Shown: in pieces, positions 25,014-34,394 of the stretch | Layout of the letters: every line of letters starts with the position of its first letter | Numbering within the stretch: position 1 is the first letter of the stretch | NCBI RefSeq assembly: GCF_017676365.1 | Contig: NZ_JADKMA010000026.1 | Coordinates: forward strand, 1 to 50,358 | Reading direction: 5' to 3' | Length of the DNA: 50,358 nt | From: Streptomyces oryzae | GTDB lineage: Bacteria; Actinomycetota; Actinomycetes; Streptomycetales; Streptomycetaceae | Position numbers and translations under genes: made by a program | Notes under the pieces: model-generated | Seen by the model: the letters and a program-made list of their open reading frames with translations, nothing else | Told to the model about the DNA's origin: nothing | Databases searched by the model: none

Positions 25014-26228
25014 ATGAGGATTTTGATCGTCACTGCCGGTTCACGTGGGGACGTTGCTCCGTTCACGGGTCTGGGCCGACGGTTATTGGATGCCGGGCAC
25101 GAGGTTGCGGTGGCCGCCCACCCTCCGTTCGCGACGCTGGTCCAGGCGTGCGGTCTCGACTACCGCCCGCTGCCGGGAGACCCGCAGGAGCTCATCCGCT
25201 CCAGGGGCCGGGCGGCATCTCCGGAGGAGGCCCGGACGGTGATGACAGCGTTTCTGGACGGACTCGCCGATGGAGTGGCCGAGGCCGTGGCGGGGGGAAC
25301 CGACCTGCTGCTCACTGCTTTCGGCCCGTCGCCGCTCAGCCAGGCGGCAGGGGGCGCGTTCGGCATCCCCGTCCTCGGCACGTATCTCGCACCCGCCTTC
25401 CCTACCAGGGAGTTCCCGCTACCGGGCGCCCCGCGCGACGACGACCCGGGAGCGGACGGCAATTTCGCAGCCGGCCAATCAGTGCTCTGGCAGGGAGAAG
25501 CGCTCTCCGCAGAGGCTGCGACCCGGCTGCGCGATCGCCTCGGCCTGCGCGCCGGAACGCCGTCGGCACCGCTCGGTCACAGTGGGCCGGTCTTCCATGG
25601 CTTCAGTCCGCTCGTGGTACCGCGCCCGGCGGACTGGCCGTCACAGGTCGACGTGGCAGGCTACTGGTGGCCGGCTCGCCCGCAGGGCTGGCAGCCTCCA
25701 GCCGAACTGGTCGACTTCCTCCATGCCGGTCCGGCTCCGGTGTTCATCGGCTTCGGCAGCATGGCGCCAGGAGAGGGCGAACGGCTCAGCGAGTTGGCGG
25801 TCGCCGCGGCGAAGCGAGCGGGTGTGCGCGCGATAGTGCAGGCGGGGTGGGCCGGAATGAGCGGAGCGGCTGACGACGTCCTTGCCATTGGCGACCTGCC
25901 CCACGACTGGCTCTTCCCCCGCACAGCCGCCGTCGTCCACCATGCCGGAGCCGGCACCACCGGAGCCGGATTGCTGGCAGGGGTCCCCGCCGTGCCGGTC
26001 CCGGTGATGGCCGACCAGCCGTTCTGGGCGGCACGTCTGAACCAGCTCGGTGTCGCCCCTCAGCCGTTGCCGTTCCCTGACCTCACCGCCGACAACCTTG
26101 CCGCCGCCATCACGGCTGCCCTGGTCGAGCCGGTCCGCCACCGCGCGGCCGACATCGCGCGGCGCATGGCAGCAGAGGACGGCGCCGGCGCCGTTCTTTC
26201 CCTCATCGGCGAAGAATTCGGCGACTGA
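25014..26228 (+). CDS. GT1-family (UGT-like) glycosyltransferase
   Basis: Glycosyltransferase of 404 residues with the two-domain GT-B fold, which transfers a sugar from an NDP-sugar to a lipophilic acceptor. The N-terminus MRILIVTAGSRGDVAPFTGL is typical of sterol/macrolide glycosyltransferases. The C-terminal domain has FIGFGSMAPGEGERL and the donor-binding signature VVHHAGAGTTGAGLLAGVPA then PVMADQPFWAARL. No biosynthetic genes are adjacent, so a detoxification or lipid role is possible. Complete. Confidence 0.88.
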   Translation: MRILIVTAGSRGDVAPFTGLGRRLLDAGHEVAVAAHPPFATLVQACGLDYRPLPGDPQELIRSRGRAASPEEARTVMTAFLDGLADGVAEAVAGGTDLLLTAFGPSPLSQAAGGAFGIPVLGTYLAPAFPTREFPLPGAPRDDDPGADGNFAAGQSVLWQGEALSAEAATRLRDRLGLRAGTPSAPLGHSGPVFHGFSPLVVPRPADWPSQVDVAGYWWPARPQGWQPPAELVDFLHAGPAPVFIGFGSMAPGEGERLSELAVAAAKRAGVRAIVQAGWAGMSGAADDVLAIGDLPHDWLFPRTAAVVHHAGAGTTGAGLLAGVPAVPVPVMADQPFWAARLNQLGVAPQPLPFPDLTADNLAAAITAALVEPVRHRAADIARRMAAEDGAGAVLSLIGEEFGD

Positions 26229-26229
26229 C

Positions 26230-26575
26230 CTACAGGGCTCCTCACGGTGGGCTTGGCGGGGGGGGCCGGCTGTCCGCTTCTGCGGGACGTCCTGCGGGTG
26301 ATGCGGCGGGTCATCAGCGTGATGGCGACGATCGTGATGTGGAGAGCCCTGGTGACGGTGAGCCTGTAGTGGGACTTCACATGCACCCACGCCTTGGCGT
26401 ACGTGCAGTGGTAGGCCAGGCGCGGCGGCATCCACTCCTCGGACGCCTTGTCGCCCTTGGAGCGGTTGCTGACGGCGGAGACGGCCAGCAGCTGAGGGCG
26501 GCCCATGTCGTTGTGGAACTGCTTGCGCTTATCCGGGGTCCATGTGTGGGTGCTGGAGAACGCTTAGTCAGCCGC
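26230..26575 (-). pseudogene. 3' remnant of an HNH/DUF1524-type nuclease gene
   Basis: The minus-strand frame reads TPDKRKQFHNDMGRPQLLAV then SNRSKGDKASEEWMPP and YHCTYAKAWVHVKSHYRLTV. This resembles the end of Streptomyces secreted HNH (DUF1524) nucleases, with the N-S-K-G-D-K and W-x-P signatures. The catalytic His region upstream is absent, and the normal stop is lost so the frame runs into the glycosyltransferase 3' end. Remnant. Confidence 0.6.
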
Positions 26576-26734
26576 AGTACGGGCTGCGCCAGTTTGTGGG
26601 CCTGGAGTCTGACGGCATGCATTCCTGCGTGAGTCCGCAGACTGACGCGGGTCCCACTCCAGGGCGGATGTGGCGGACGACGGTGCGTGACAACCTCCGA
26701 GATCGGTACAACCCAGCACCCAGGAGGCTGTTTC

Positions 26735-27268
26735 GTGTCCACCAGCGCGCTGCCACCCGCCCCCTCGCCTCTGGTGACCGCGTCGCCTGTCCCACTGTGG
26801 GCCCGGCGCGCTGCCGCCGCGACCCTATGGATGTCTCTGCCTTCCGCCCTGTGGCGTCTCGCTGTGGTGCTCGATGTCCCGCTCGGTCTCGGAGAGGCCG
26901 AGTACGACGCGATGCAGATACCTGGATGGGGCTATCTGGTCATTCCGCTGCTGTCGGCGTTCCAGGAGGCACTTGCCTGGCTGACCATGGGTCTGGTCCG
27001 GCCGTGGGGCGAGGTGTGGCCTCGTTGGATACCAGGGCTGCGAGGACGCCGCGTCCCCGTGCTTGCCGCCGTTGTTCCCGCGGCGCTGGGTTCCCTCGCC
27101 TGTACGGCCTACGGCGTGCTCTTCGTCTGGACGACGCTGCACGCCGACATGGAGATCACGGCCTGGGGGGAGTGGCTCATGAATATCTGCTATATCCCGC
27201 TGGCGGCATGGGGACCTCTGCTGGGCATCGTCACCATCCACTACTACCGGCGCCGCGCCCAGGGCTGA
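26735..27268 (+). CDS. Membrane protein of unknown function
   Basis: A 177-residue protein with four hydrophobic segments (near 20-40, 55-80, 105-130 and 145-165). The GTG at 26735 is preceded by a perfect AGGAGG at 26722-26727 with 7 bases between. It contains LWMSLPSALWRLAVVLDVP and a C-terminal positively charged tail. Such small membrane proteins are common in Streptomyces; no function is known to me. Confidence 0.7.
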   Translation: MSTSALPPAPSPLVTASPVPLWARRAAAATLWMSLPSALWRLAVVLDVPLGLGEAEYDAMQIPGWGYLVIPLLSAFQEALAWLTMGLVRPWGEVWPRWIPGLRGRRVPVLAAVVPAALGSLACTAYGVLFVWTTLHADMEITAWGEWLMNICYIPLAAWGPLLGIVTIHYYRRRAQG

Positions 27269-27269
27269 T

Positions 27270-28325
27270 CGCCAGGACCATTCCGGTGGGCCTGGTGATC
27301 AGTCAGGGGCGCCGCGCCGTGCCCTGCTCCCGTGTGCTGCGCACCACCGGCTCCAGTTGGGTCCCGGTGCGGTCGGTGAGAACGTAGCGGACCCCAGGTC
27401 GGCCAACCGGGAGTGCGGGTGGCGTTCGATGACGCCGTCAACGTCTCGCCGGTGCCGGGGCCACAGGTCACCTTTGAAGGTGACGTCCCAGAGGTCGCCT
27501 TCAAAGGAGAGGGCCTTCAGGCGGCCGGCAGGGCCATGTCCCAGTCGGTCGTGGTGCGGGGCGTTCGTGTAGGCGTCGGGGGCGAGTGGCGCTGGGATGC
27601 GGGGTAGGAGCCAGCCCTCTTACGGAGTGTCTGCGCTCGTACGATGCACCATCGGCTGCAGTAGTCACGCAGTGGCGGCACAGCCCCCGACAGGGGCTGC
27701 GTGCACAGGCGGCGGTGTCCGTGCGCGAGGACCGTCTACAGCTGGGCGAGGAGCCGTTGAGAAGTTCGGACAGGAGGTGGCGCACCGCAGGGCGGTGAGG
27801 TCGCGGCAGCATGTTCCGAGGAGGTCGAGGAAGTCTTCGACGGGCCGGCTGGCGAGGACGCCGGAGCGGATGAGGTGGAGGCCGAGGGTTGTCGATGCGG
27901 TACCGGCCGGTGGTGTCGAGCAGGAGGTAGCCCAGGAGCTGTCAGGCTGCGTGGATGGGCGCGGCGTTGAGACTCGCTGAAACGGCCACCCCCGCTCACC
28001 ACATGGTCGAGCATCCCGGCCCGCTGGCTTGAAGGTATGGGCCGCATAAGACCGTGCTGACGATGGATGGAACGATTTCCAGTGCGTTCCTGGAAGGCAC
28101 CTGAATCTGGGTACCGTGCCCGCAAGCTGCTGGTGTCTCGCTGCGCCGATTCTGGTACTCATCCGTGGCTTATCGCCCGTGCAACAGGACCTTGCGTCCG
28201 CGAAGCGGAGGACTTCCCGCGTGGAGTCGGGGCAGACCGCCGCATCGGACAGTCGTCAGGTTTCCCCTACATGCTGCGGTACGTCACGAACAGGAACCAG
28301 GGCACCGGTATCAACGCCCTAAGAC
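27270..28325. other. Degenerate region with no intact gene
   Basis: About 1.05 kb of debris. Minus-strand pieces with coding bias occur in different frames: VIERHPHSRLADLG joined out of frame to VRYVLTDRTGTQLEP (27300-27470), and LDTTGRYRIDN joined out of frame to GLHLIRSGVLASRPVEDFLD (27800-27900). Neither forms an identifiable protein. An inverted repeat (CACCTTTGAAGGTGAC / GTCGCCTTCAAAGG) lies near 27470-27506. Confidence 0.45.
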
Positions 28326-28724
28326 GTCATTTCATTTGGAGTCGTCGGTGAAAGATGAGGGTTGAGGCTATGGCGGTGAAGGCGAGGAAGTGCTCGGGCT
28401 TGCGTTCGTAGCGGCGGTGAGTCGGCGGCAGCCCGATAGCCAGGAGACTGTGCGCTCAACGACCCAGCGGTGTCGGCCCAGCCGTTGCGTGGACTCGGTG
28501 CCTTTGCGGGCCAGACGGTGGCAGATACCGCGGGCGGTTGGCCATCGTCGCAGGTGGCGGTAGTCGTAGCCCTTGTCGCCGTGGAGCTTGCCGGGCTTGC
28601 GGCGGCGAGGCCCGCGGCGGGATCGGATTGGCGGGATCCCGCGCACGAGCGGGATCAGCGCCTGGCTGTCGTGGAGGTTGGCGGCGGAGATCCCGATCGA
28701 GACAGGGAGGCCGTTGCGGTCCAC
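28326..28724 (-). pseudogene. IS5-like transposase, C-terminal half
   Basis: Reads VDRNGLPVSIGISAANLHDS, then KLHGDKGYDYRHLRRW and RLGRHRWVVERTVSWLSGC, with the second Asp (GDKGYD) and catalytic Glu (VVERT) of DDE transposases. After GCRRL one base is missing, and the expected ending HRRYERKPEHFLAFT lies in the next frame. It is the second half of the gene starting at 30148. Confidence 0.75.
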
Positions 28725-28730
28725 AATGAG

Positions 28731-29734
28731 GTCTTCTCGGCAACGTGAGTTGCGCTACGTGACGTGCCGTCAGTGCGCCCGGTGGAGGGTGACCTGACGG
28801 CACAAACGCGAGAAGCCCCTGGTAGGAACTGGTCTGCCGTCACGCTCCCGGCAAGAGGCTTCATGTGTTGACGAGTATCACCTACACCGCCGTGCTCGAT
28901 GTCAGCAGGGCCACCGCCGAGCACCTCGCGAAGCTGCTCGGCGAACACCGCGAGCGACTCGGCACCCGCAAGGGCACCCGGGCACTGGGCCCCTTCAAGC
29001 AGGCGGTGCTGGTGCTGCGCTGGTTCATCGACGGTACGCGCCTGGTCCAACTCGCCCGGGACAACGGCATATCGGCCCCGACCGCGTACCGCTACCTGCA
29101 CGAGGGGCTGACCGTGCTCGCCGACCACGCACCCGACCTGTCCACCGCGCTGGAGCGTGCGGCGGCGGCCGGGTACACCCACCTCAACCTGGACGGCACG
29201 GTCATCCGCACCGACCGCGTGGCCGCCGCCGGCCCCAACGGCGCGGACCTGTGGTGATCCGGGAAACACCAGCACCACGGCGGGAACGTGCAGGTCATCG
29301 CCGCCCCGGACGGCTGGCCGATCTGGGTCTCCCCGGTCCGCCCCGGACGCGAGCACGACACCACCTGCGCCCGCACGCACGGCCTGGTCGACGCGCTGAA
29401 CCGGCTCGCCGCCACCTGGGGCATCCCCACGCTCACCGATCTCGGCTACCAGAACGCCGGGCCGGGCATCCGCCATCCGGTCAAAAAGCCCAAGGGCGCC
29501 GAACTCACCGAAGACCAACGGACCTTCAACGCCGTCATCCGCGGCATCCATGGCGTCGCGGAACGCGCCAACGCCCTGCTCAAGGTGACCTTCAAGGCTC
29601 TGCGCCGGGTCAGCCTCGACCCCACCGCGATCACCCGCATCGCCCGCGCCGCCCTCGTCCTGCTCCAGCTCGAACACGGCCGAACCACCTGAAAGAAGAT
29701 CACCAACCGTGACGAGCCGTTACCGAGAAGAGCT
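28731..29734 (+). mobile_element. Nested insertion sequence with CAATGAG target duplication
   Basis: An element of about 1.0 kb flanked by direct repeats CAATGAG (28724-28730 and 29735-29741). Its ends are inverted: TCTTCTCGGCAACG on the left and TCTTCTCGGTAACG read inward from the right. It carries a plus-strand transposase gene. It inserted into the IS5-like element and split its transposase. Confidence 0.8.
28865..29692 (+). pseudogene. Transposase of the nested IS with an in-frame TGA
   Basis: A frame of 276 codons is interrupted once by TGA at 29255-29257, where DLW-W-SGKHQHHGGN would be expected (TGG to TGA). The first part has a helix-turn-helix-like region (TRLVQLARDNGISAPTAYRY) and the first Asp in NLDGTVIRTD. 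The second part has LTDLGYQNAG with another acidic residue, and HGVAERANALLKVTFKAL with the Glu. This is a Harbinger/IS5-related DDE transposase, inactive unless the stop is read through. Confidence 0.75.
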
Positions 29735-29741
29735 CAATGAG

Positions 29742-30148
29742 GTGGGTTTTCGATCCGCTCTTGCCACGGTCGGTCGGATTCGGTCCCGTCAGCTGCCCCC
29801 TTTGAGAGCCCGGACGCTGACCGAGTCGATCGCGCATCGCGACCAGTCCAGCTCTCCGCGGGAGCCGAGTTCGTCCAGGACCAGACGGTGCCGCTTCGCC
29901 CACACCCGCGCCTGGGACCACTCGGTGAACCGGCGGAACGCGGTCACGCCCGACAGGCCAAAGCCGGGCGGCAGTTGATTCCACGTGCATCCCGAGGTAG
30001 CCACGAAGATGATTGCGGCCAGCACCTCCCGGTCCCCGCGCCGGCGTCGGCCACCGCCCTGCGGGCGTTCCGGCGCCGGCGGCACCACACGCTCGAACAG
30101 CTCCCACAGGCCGTCCGGCACCATCCGCTCAACAAGAGAGGCAGTCAC
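29742..30148 (-). pseudogene. IS5-like transposase, N-terminal half
   Basis: From a GTG at 30148 the frame reads LVERMVPDGLWELFERVVPP, then AAIIFVATSGCTWNQLPPGF and DWSRCAIDSVSVRALKGG, with the first catalytic Asp in AIDS. Translation in frame 0 stops at 29789, but QLTGPNPTDRGKSGSKTHLI continues in the -1 frame after the run CTCAAAGGGGGC. Many IS5-family elements make transposase by programmed frameshifting at such a place. The gene is cut by the nested element. Confidence 0.75.
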
Positions 30149-30188
30149 CACCCCAGACTGCCGCAAGACCACACCAAACGAAATGGCC

Positions 30189-30445
30189 ACTCAGGAGGCG
30201 CTCATGCAGGTTGAGCCCGATATGTAGCTCTCGTCCTTGCCCTGCTCCGTGGCTTTCATCCCGCAGCCGGCGAATGACCTTCTCCCCAAGCGAGGACATC
30301 ACACTCCTGGAGCGCCGTCCCATCGGCCTGCCGAGCTGAGGCGTTGGGGAAAGCCGGTGTATGCCCGTGTTAATCTCTCCAACTCCCTTCCACAGACGGC
30401 CAGTAGGCGATACCTGTGGATCAACTTCCCCCAAGGAGCGTTCAG
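30189..30445. other. Spacer right of the IS5-like element
   Basis: About 250 bases. A minus-strand stretch (SLGEKVIRRLRDESHGAG) has some coding bias but no start or domain. The AAGGAG at 30433-30438 serves the next gene. Confidence 0.35.
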
Positions 30446-30811
30446 TTGCGTGCAACCACTCAAGGCCCGAATCCCTCTCCGCAGATGAGTCGTGGGCGTG
30501 CCATAGGCTGCCTGGCCGTTGTCATTCTTGGTTTTGGTGCTCTGTTTGTCTTGGCCTGGAACGACTTCATGGGTTCCCCGGACAGGGCCGAGAAGGGGGA
30601 TTGCGTGAAGAAGGAGGGCTCGGACTCGATCGAGGTTGTGGCGTGCGACTCGTCCGACGCCGAGTTCCGGGTGTCCGAACGGATCGACAAGAGCGTCACC
30701 GTCGATATCGCTGCCCAGGCCGCATGCTCGAAGAAGACGGATGACTTTACGAGCGTCTACTCCAAGTCCGAAGGAGATGACGGCTTCGTCCTCTGTCTGG
30801 CACGCAAGTGA
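30446..30811 (+). CDS. LppU-like membrane-anchored protein with four cysteines
   Basis: A 121-residue protein. The TTG at 30446 lies 7 bases after AAGGAG; the GTG at 30416 has no ribosome site. One membrane segment (AIGCLAVVILGFGALFVLAW, about 18-37) is followed by an extracellular domain with GDCVKKEG, VVACDSSDAEFRV, AACSKK and FVLCLARK, the four-cysteine layout of the LppU/SCO3897 family. It probably forms two disulfides outside the cell. Function unknown. Confidence 0.7.
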   Translation: MRATTQGPNPSPQMSRGRAIGCLAVVILGFGALFVLAWNDFMGSPDRAEKGDCVKKEGSDSIEVVACDSSDAEFRVSERIDKSVTVDIAAQAACSKKTDDFTSVYSKSEGDDGFVLCLARK

Positions 30812-31126
30812 CCAGGCTTCGGCCGCAGGCCCAGCCCCTCGGCTGAGCACCTCGGCGCTGCTGCGGAACCGTACGCCGTTCGCCGTGAGGGTGCGCCACA
30901 CGAGCCCGCGCGGGATAGGCTCTTCGTCTTCGGGCGCCCAGATCAGCTCGAGCGATCAGCGGCTCGCCGGGTTTCGAAAAGTGCCGTCGACGGTTGCTGA
31001 CTGTGCGCTGGTTACGCTCCCGCAGCGGCGCGTTGTCGCAGGTGACTGCTGGCGACGTTCCGGTTCAATGTGTAGCATGCACGAATAACTGATCGTCCGC
31101 GATTAGTCAAACCCGCAGGTCAGGTG
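30812..31126. other. Spacer with a minus-strand coding trace
   Basis: About 315 bases. The minus strand between 30840 and 30950 reads ELIWAPEDEEPIPRGLVWRT then ANGVRFRSSAEV with good codon bias, but it lacks a start and runs into the LppU gene. It looks like the end of a lost gene. Confidence 0.35.
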
Positions 31127-31152
31127 GGGTGGACCCGTTTTCGGGTCCACCC
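31127..31152. terminator. Perfect 11-bp hairpin
   Basis: GGGTGGACCCG - TTTT - CGGGTCCACCC, an exact 11-bp stem with a 4-base loop. It is terminator-like, but stands 315 bases after the nearest upstream gene and may serve a lost gene. Confidence 0.65.
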
Positions 31153-31373
31153 TGTTGGGTTCCGGTCGCTGGTTGGTCGCTGGTGAACCTGAGGCAGCGC
31201 CGCCCGCCGCCGCGCCACCCCATCACAACGGGTGGGCCCCCCGGGGGACACAGGCGGTCGGCCGCTGGCGGGGCCAAGTGCGCTGTGATGGCCCGTTTCC
31301 CCGGCCAGCAGCCCTCAGAACCGTCCGTGGCGCGTTCGCAAGCCTTCTCCATGGCGCCATTGCAGGCACCGGT

Positions 31374-31600
31374 TCAGCCACCCGTCGGTGCGTCCCTCTC
31401 TCCGGCCGCCGCTGGGCGCGGCAGCCGGGGGGTGGGCCAGGCCCGGTTCCACCGCCAGGCCGTCCACGCCGCGGTGTCGGCGAAGGGGCCGGTGCGCTCG
31501 GTGAGCATCGCGAGGGCCTGGTCGCGGGCGGCGTCCACGGCCTGGTGCTCGGTGTCGGTGACGATGCCGAGCCGCCGTACGTGCGCGTACTCGCAGAGTA
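31374..31600 (-). pseudogene. Coding-like fragment of unknown family
   Basis: The minus-strand frame reads LLCEYAHVRRLGIVTDTEHQ, AVDAARDQALAMLTERTG and AWTAWRWNRAWPTPRLPRP. Codon bias is good through this part and poor upstream of about 31600, and no start fits. It is probably the C-terminal piece of a lost gene; I do not recognise the family. Confidence 0.35.
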
Positions 31601-33022
31601 AGCCCGGGGCGCGGTGGCAAGGTCGCCCCTGCTCCGTTTCCCCGGACTTCTCTCCGAACCCGCCGTGCGCCTCTCGGCGCAACGGGCTCTCCGCGGCATC
31701 TACCGTCAGGCCGGTTGTGTCCATGGGTCGCACATCAAGGTGGTCTCGATGTCGAGACATCGGTTGTGCTGACAGGCGCCGATGACGATCGGGGACTGCC
31801 GGCATCCACATCCGCTCATGACCGGACTCCTGGAGAAGGTTGGCGGCCCGGGAGGGCCGCGTTCAGTTGGTTGCGAGGATTGACAGCCGCGGCGTCACCG
31901 GCTGTGGGACTGTCGGCGCAATTGCCGCAGATGTGCGGATGTGCCCGGCCATGGGGGAGGGGCAGGCAGGACTGACGTCATGCATGGATGTGCACGGGGC
32001 GATGCCTGCGCGGGGAACCACTGGGCAGCGGCGGTCAACGCCGAAGGAAGCAGGCGATTCCCGCGGAGAGTCTCACGGCAAGGCAGGGCCCCTGGGGCTC
32101 CGCGCTACGGCTGGTAAGGCGCGGCGGGTGATGGGCGTCTGCGGCTGTGCTCGCGCACGCAGGCAACGGATGCCAGAGAAGACGTGCAGCCGGCCCGGAT
32201 TCCGGACATCGACCGGCTCATGCGCGCCGGCATCCCAGAAGCGGCCGACTCGTACTCTCACCCGCGTGATGCCCTGGTACTGCTCCAGCCGGGGGCTGCC
32301 TACCCCCACCAGTCATGTCGCAGATTCTCAATCGAGGTGACCGCAAGGGGAAGTTGGGACACCACCCTGTCGTGACCAGACGACTGTCACTATCGATTCA
32401 CGAATTCAGACCAGATGCCCGAGGTCTCGGTCATCACCATGGCAATGCCTCCTTCAGATCTGCTGCTCGGCAAACCTGCATTGGGTGCTTGCGACATGGG
32501 CGGATCTCAAGCTTGCTCACATTGAATTTTATTCCCGCAACTGATTGTAGTGGTATCTGAGAGAGGGGCGGGATACTGCATTCGGGTGAACGGCACTCGG
32601 TCGTCCAGCAGGACCGTCTCGGCCTTGAAGACCGCGCGGGCCGCTCGAAGGAGGACTGGCGCGCGTTCTGTGAGTGGTCGCGGCCTGCAGCCAGCGGGCG
32701 TCGTCCCAGGTAGGTGCGGCTTCCCGGAGGCCGGGGGCGATGCGGATAGAGGCGTGGGTCGACCAGAGAGACCGGCACCTCCCCCGGGGCGGGGCGGGCC
32801 TGGCCAGGACGGTCGTAGAGGGCCGCAGCGGTCGGCGAACGCGACGCTGGCCCAGGGGGCCGTCGGCCCGGGCTGCGGCCGGTTTCGGGATGCTGTACCG
32901 GCTGGGCCCCACCGAGGCACACCGAGCCTGGTGGTCGGGGTGGCGGCGATCACGTCCACCGCATTGATGTTCAATGTCACGGCCCAGCTCGGCGACAAAG
33001 GACTCTGACAAAGGGAGGACAC
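31601..33022. other. 1.4 kb with only coding traces
   Basis: No complete gene was found. A plus-strand trace at 32200-32320 (RLMRAGIPEAADSYSHPRDA) and another at 32570-32720 (HSGERHSVVQQDRLGLEDRA; SKEDWRAFCEWSRP) have reasonable codon use but no starts. GC content falls locally near 32330-32560. It appears to be decayed sequence. Confidence 0.4.
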
Positions 33023-33427
33023 ATGAAGAGGGTTGGGCGCGCGCTGATCGCGGTTCCTGCTGCGATACTCATCACCTTGGGGACGGCGACTGTGGCAGCG
33101 GCCGCGAGCGGCACCCCGAGTGGCGCGCCTCCGTCGAGCGTGGAGTGCGTATCGGCATCCGGTGCAAAGGCGTGTTTCGTCGCGAATGGGGACCAGGTCT
33201 ACGTCAAGGACACGAAGGCGAACGGCGACTCGGCCACAGGCACACTCAAGTCGAGACTTCCCGCGAAGTGGGGCCGCGAGTGCTTCAACAACCGTGGCGC
33301 CACCGCCGGCTGGGTGAAGTGCAGCTTCGACGTGCCGGAACACCAGTATGCCGATCTGTGGGCCGTCAACAAGCCCTTCATCGGCAGTCAGGCGTCCACT
33401 GAGGTCTACACCAGCCCCATCATCTGA
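33023..33427 (+). CDS. Small secreted protein with four cysteines
   Basis: A 134-residue protein with a classical signal peptide (MKRVGRALIAVPAAILITLG, cleavage likely after the AAA near 28). The mature part has four cysteines (SVECVSAS, KACFVANG, GRECFNNR, VKCSFD) that probably form two disulfides, and ends in a beta-rich segment. GGGAGG lies 6 bases upstream of the ATG. Small secreted proteins of this kind are frequent in Streptomyces, without a known role. Complete. Confidence 0.75.
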   Translation: MKRVGRALIAVPAAILITLGTATVAAAASGTPSGAPPSSVECVSASGAKACFVANGDQVYVKDTKANGDSATGTLKSRLPAKWGRECFNNRGATAGWVKCSFDVPEHQYADLWAVNKPFIGSQASTEVYTSPII

Positions 33428-33459
33428 GTCGCGCCCGGCCGACTGGCCGGGACGGAAAG

Positions 33460-33700
33460 GCCGGCGGGCGGCCGCGCCCGGCTTCATCCTGCCGGGCGCG
33501 GCGAAGACGATGAAGCGGTTGTTATGCAACTCAGCCCCGGCCTTCGGGGCGCTGTCCCAGTTGTTGATGACCACGTCGGCGTGTCCGTCGCCGTTGATGT
33601 CGTCCCGGTTGACCGGGCCGCGGTCCCGTTCGGAGTGGGCCGGCGGCGCGTCCTCGCCGCCGCCCGAACAGCCCGTGAGCATCAGGGCGGCCACGCAGAG
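33460..33700 (-). pseudogene. 5' fragment of an FG-GAP repeat lipoprotein gene
   Basis: The minus-strand frame reads AALMLTGCSGGGEDAPP (lipobox LTGC), then RDDINGDGHADVVINNWDS and NRFIVFAAPG, the calcium-binding D-x-N-G-D-G start of an FG-GAP (integrin-like) repeat. The rest of the propeller is missing, coding bias ends near 33460, and a good start for the signal peptide is lacking. Truncated remnant of a cell-surface protein. Confidence 0.65.
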
Positions 33701-33919
33701 AAGGGCCGGGACGGCGGCAAGGCAGTGGGGGAAGCTGCATGTGACAAAAGCCTGCCGTTGCGGCGCTTACGGGCCAGCAACGGCAGGGTCAATATCGCGG
33801 CTCAATCGAGATGAGCGCTTCAGTTGGCGAGTCCCGCCAAGGGCAGCGCCCAGTCTCAGCCGTACCGGCTGCCACTGATGATCAATCCCCGGCCGCAGTT
33901 GCCCGCGCCGACGCGCTGC

Positions 33920-34237
33920 TCAGCTCTCGTCCGGATCCTTGCCGACCAGGGCAGTCAGCAGCCCCACGATCTGGGCCTGATTACGGTCGATCTTGTCGTT
34001 CAGCCCGCGCACCTCTTCGGCGAGCTGGTCCACCTTCTCAGCCAGACCGCTCACCTTCTGAGCCAGGTTCCCCACCTGGAGCCGTACCGCCGTCAGATCA
34101 GACTTGACGATCCCGAACTCACGTTCCGTCGTCTCATGCCCCTGCTCAAAGCGACGAGTCAGAACAGCGAGCTCACTCTGCGCGATGGGGTCATCGGCCA
34201 CGCTGGGCACTCCTGCCGGATCGAAATCAGCGGTCAT
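33920..34237 (-). CDS. Coiled-coil protein, 105 residues
   Basis: Starts at the ATG at 34237 (MTADFDPAGVPSVADDPIAQ). Residues about 28-95 are an almost continuous coiled coil with hydrophobic heptads (VRLQVGNLAQKVSGLAEKVD, EVRGLNDKIDRNQAQIVGL). Similar small proteins occur widely in actinomycetes, some associated with phage or membrane complexes. No enzymatic motif. Function unknown. Confidence 0.7.
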   Translation of the reverse strand: MTADFDPAGVPSVADDPIAQSELAVLTRRFEQGHETTEREFGIVKSDLTAVRLQVGNLAQKVSGLAEKVDQLAEEVRGLNDKIDRNQAQIVGLLTALVGKDPDES

Positions 34238-34394
34238 CAGGCGCTCCACACTATCGCGCCGGCCGAGCGCCGTACTCCCCCATTCGACCCAGCAGCCCGT
34301 CGAAGACCGCCCCACCCGACGGCGGTCACCCCTCGAGATGAGGGCGACATAGAAGTCGCGCGGATAGGTGTGGGTTCACGACTCGGCCCTTGCT

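Larger units (their letters stand above)
28326..30188 (-). mobile_element. IS5-family-like insertion sequence, interrupted
   Basis: Imperfect terminal repeats GTCATTTCATTTGG (28326-28339) and GCCATTTCGTTTGG (reverse, 30187-30174) bound an element that would be about 850 bp without its insert. It encodes a DDE transposase on the minus strand, split at 28724-29741 by a second element. With one CAATGAG copy and the insert removed, the transposase reads through in frame (KTHLI + VDRN). Confidence 0.8.

Noticed and set aside
27470..27506. Inverted repeat CACCTTTGAAGGTGAC / GTCGCCTTCAAAGG as a CRISPR or riboswitch element
   Set aside because: Only one pair, no repeat array and no adjacent gene to regulate; it lies in decayed coding sequence.
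31127..31152. Perfect hairpin as a possible attachment site
   Set aside because: No integrase gene and no second copy in the window; a terminator is the simpler reading.
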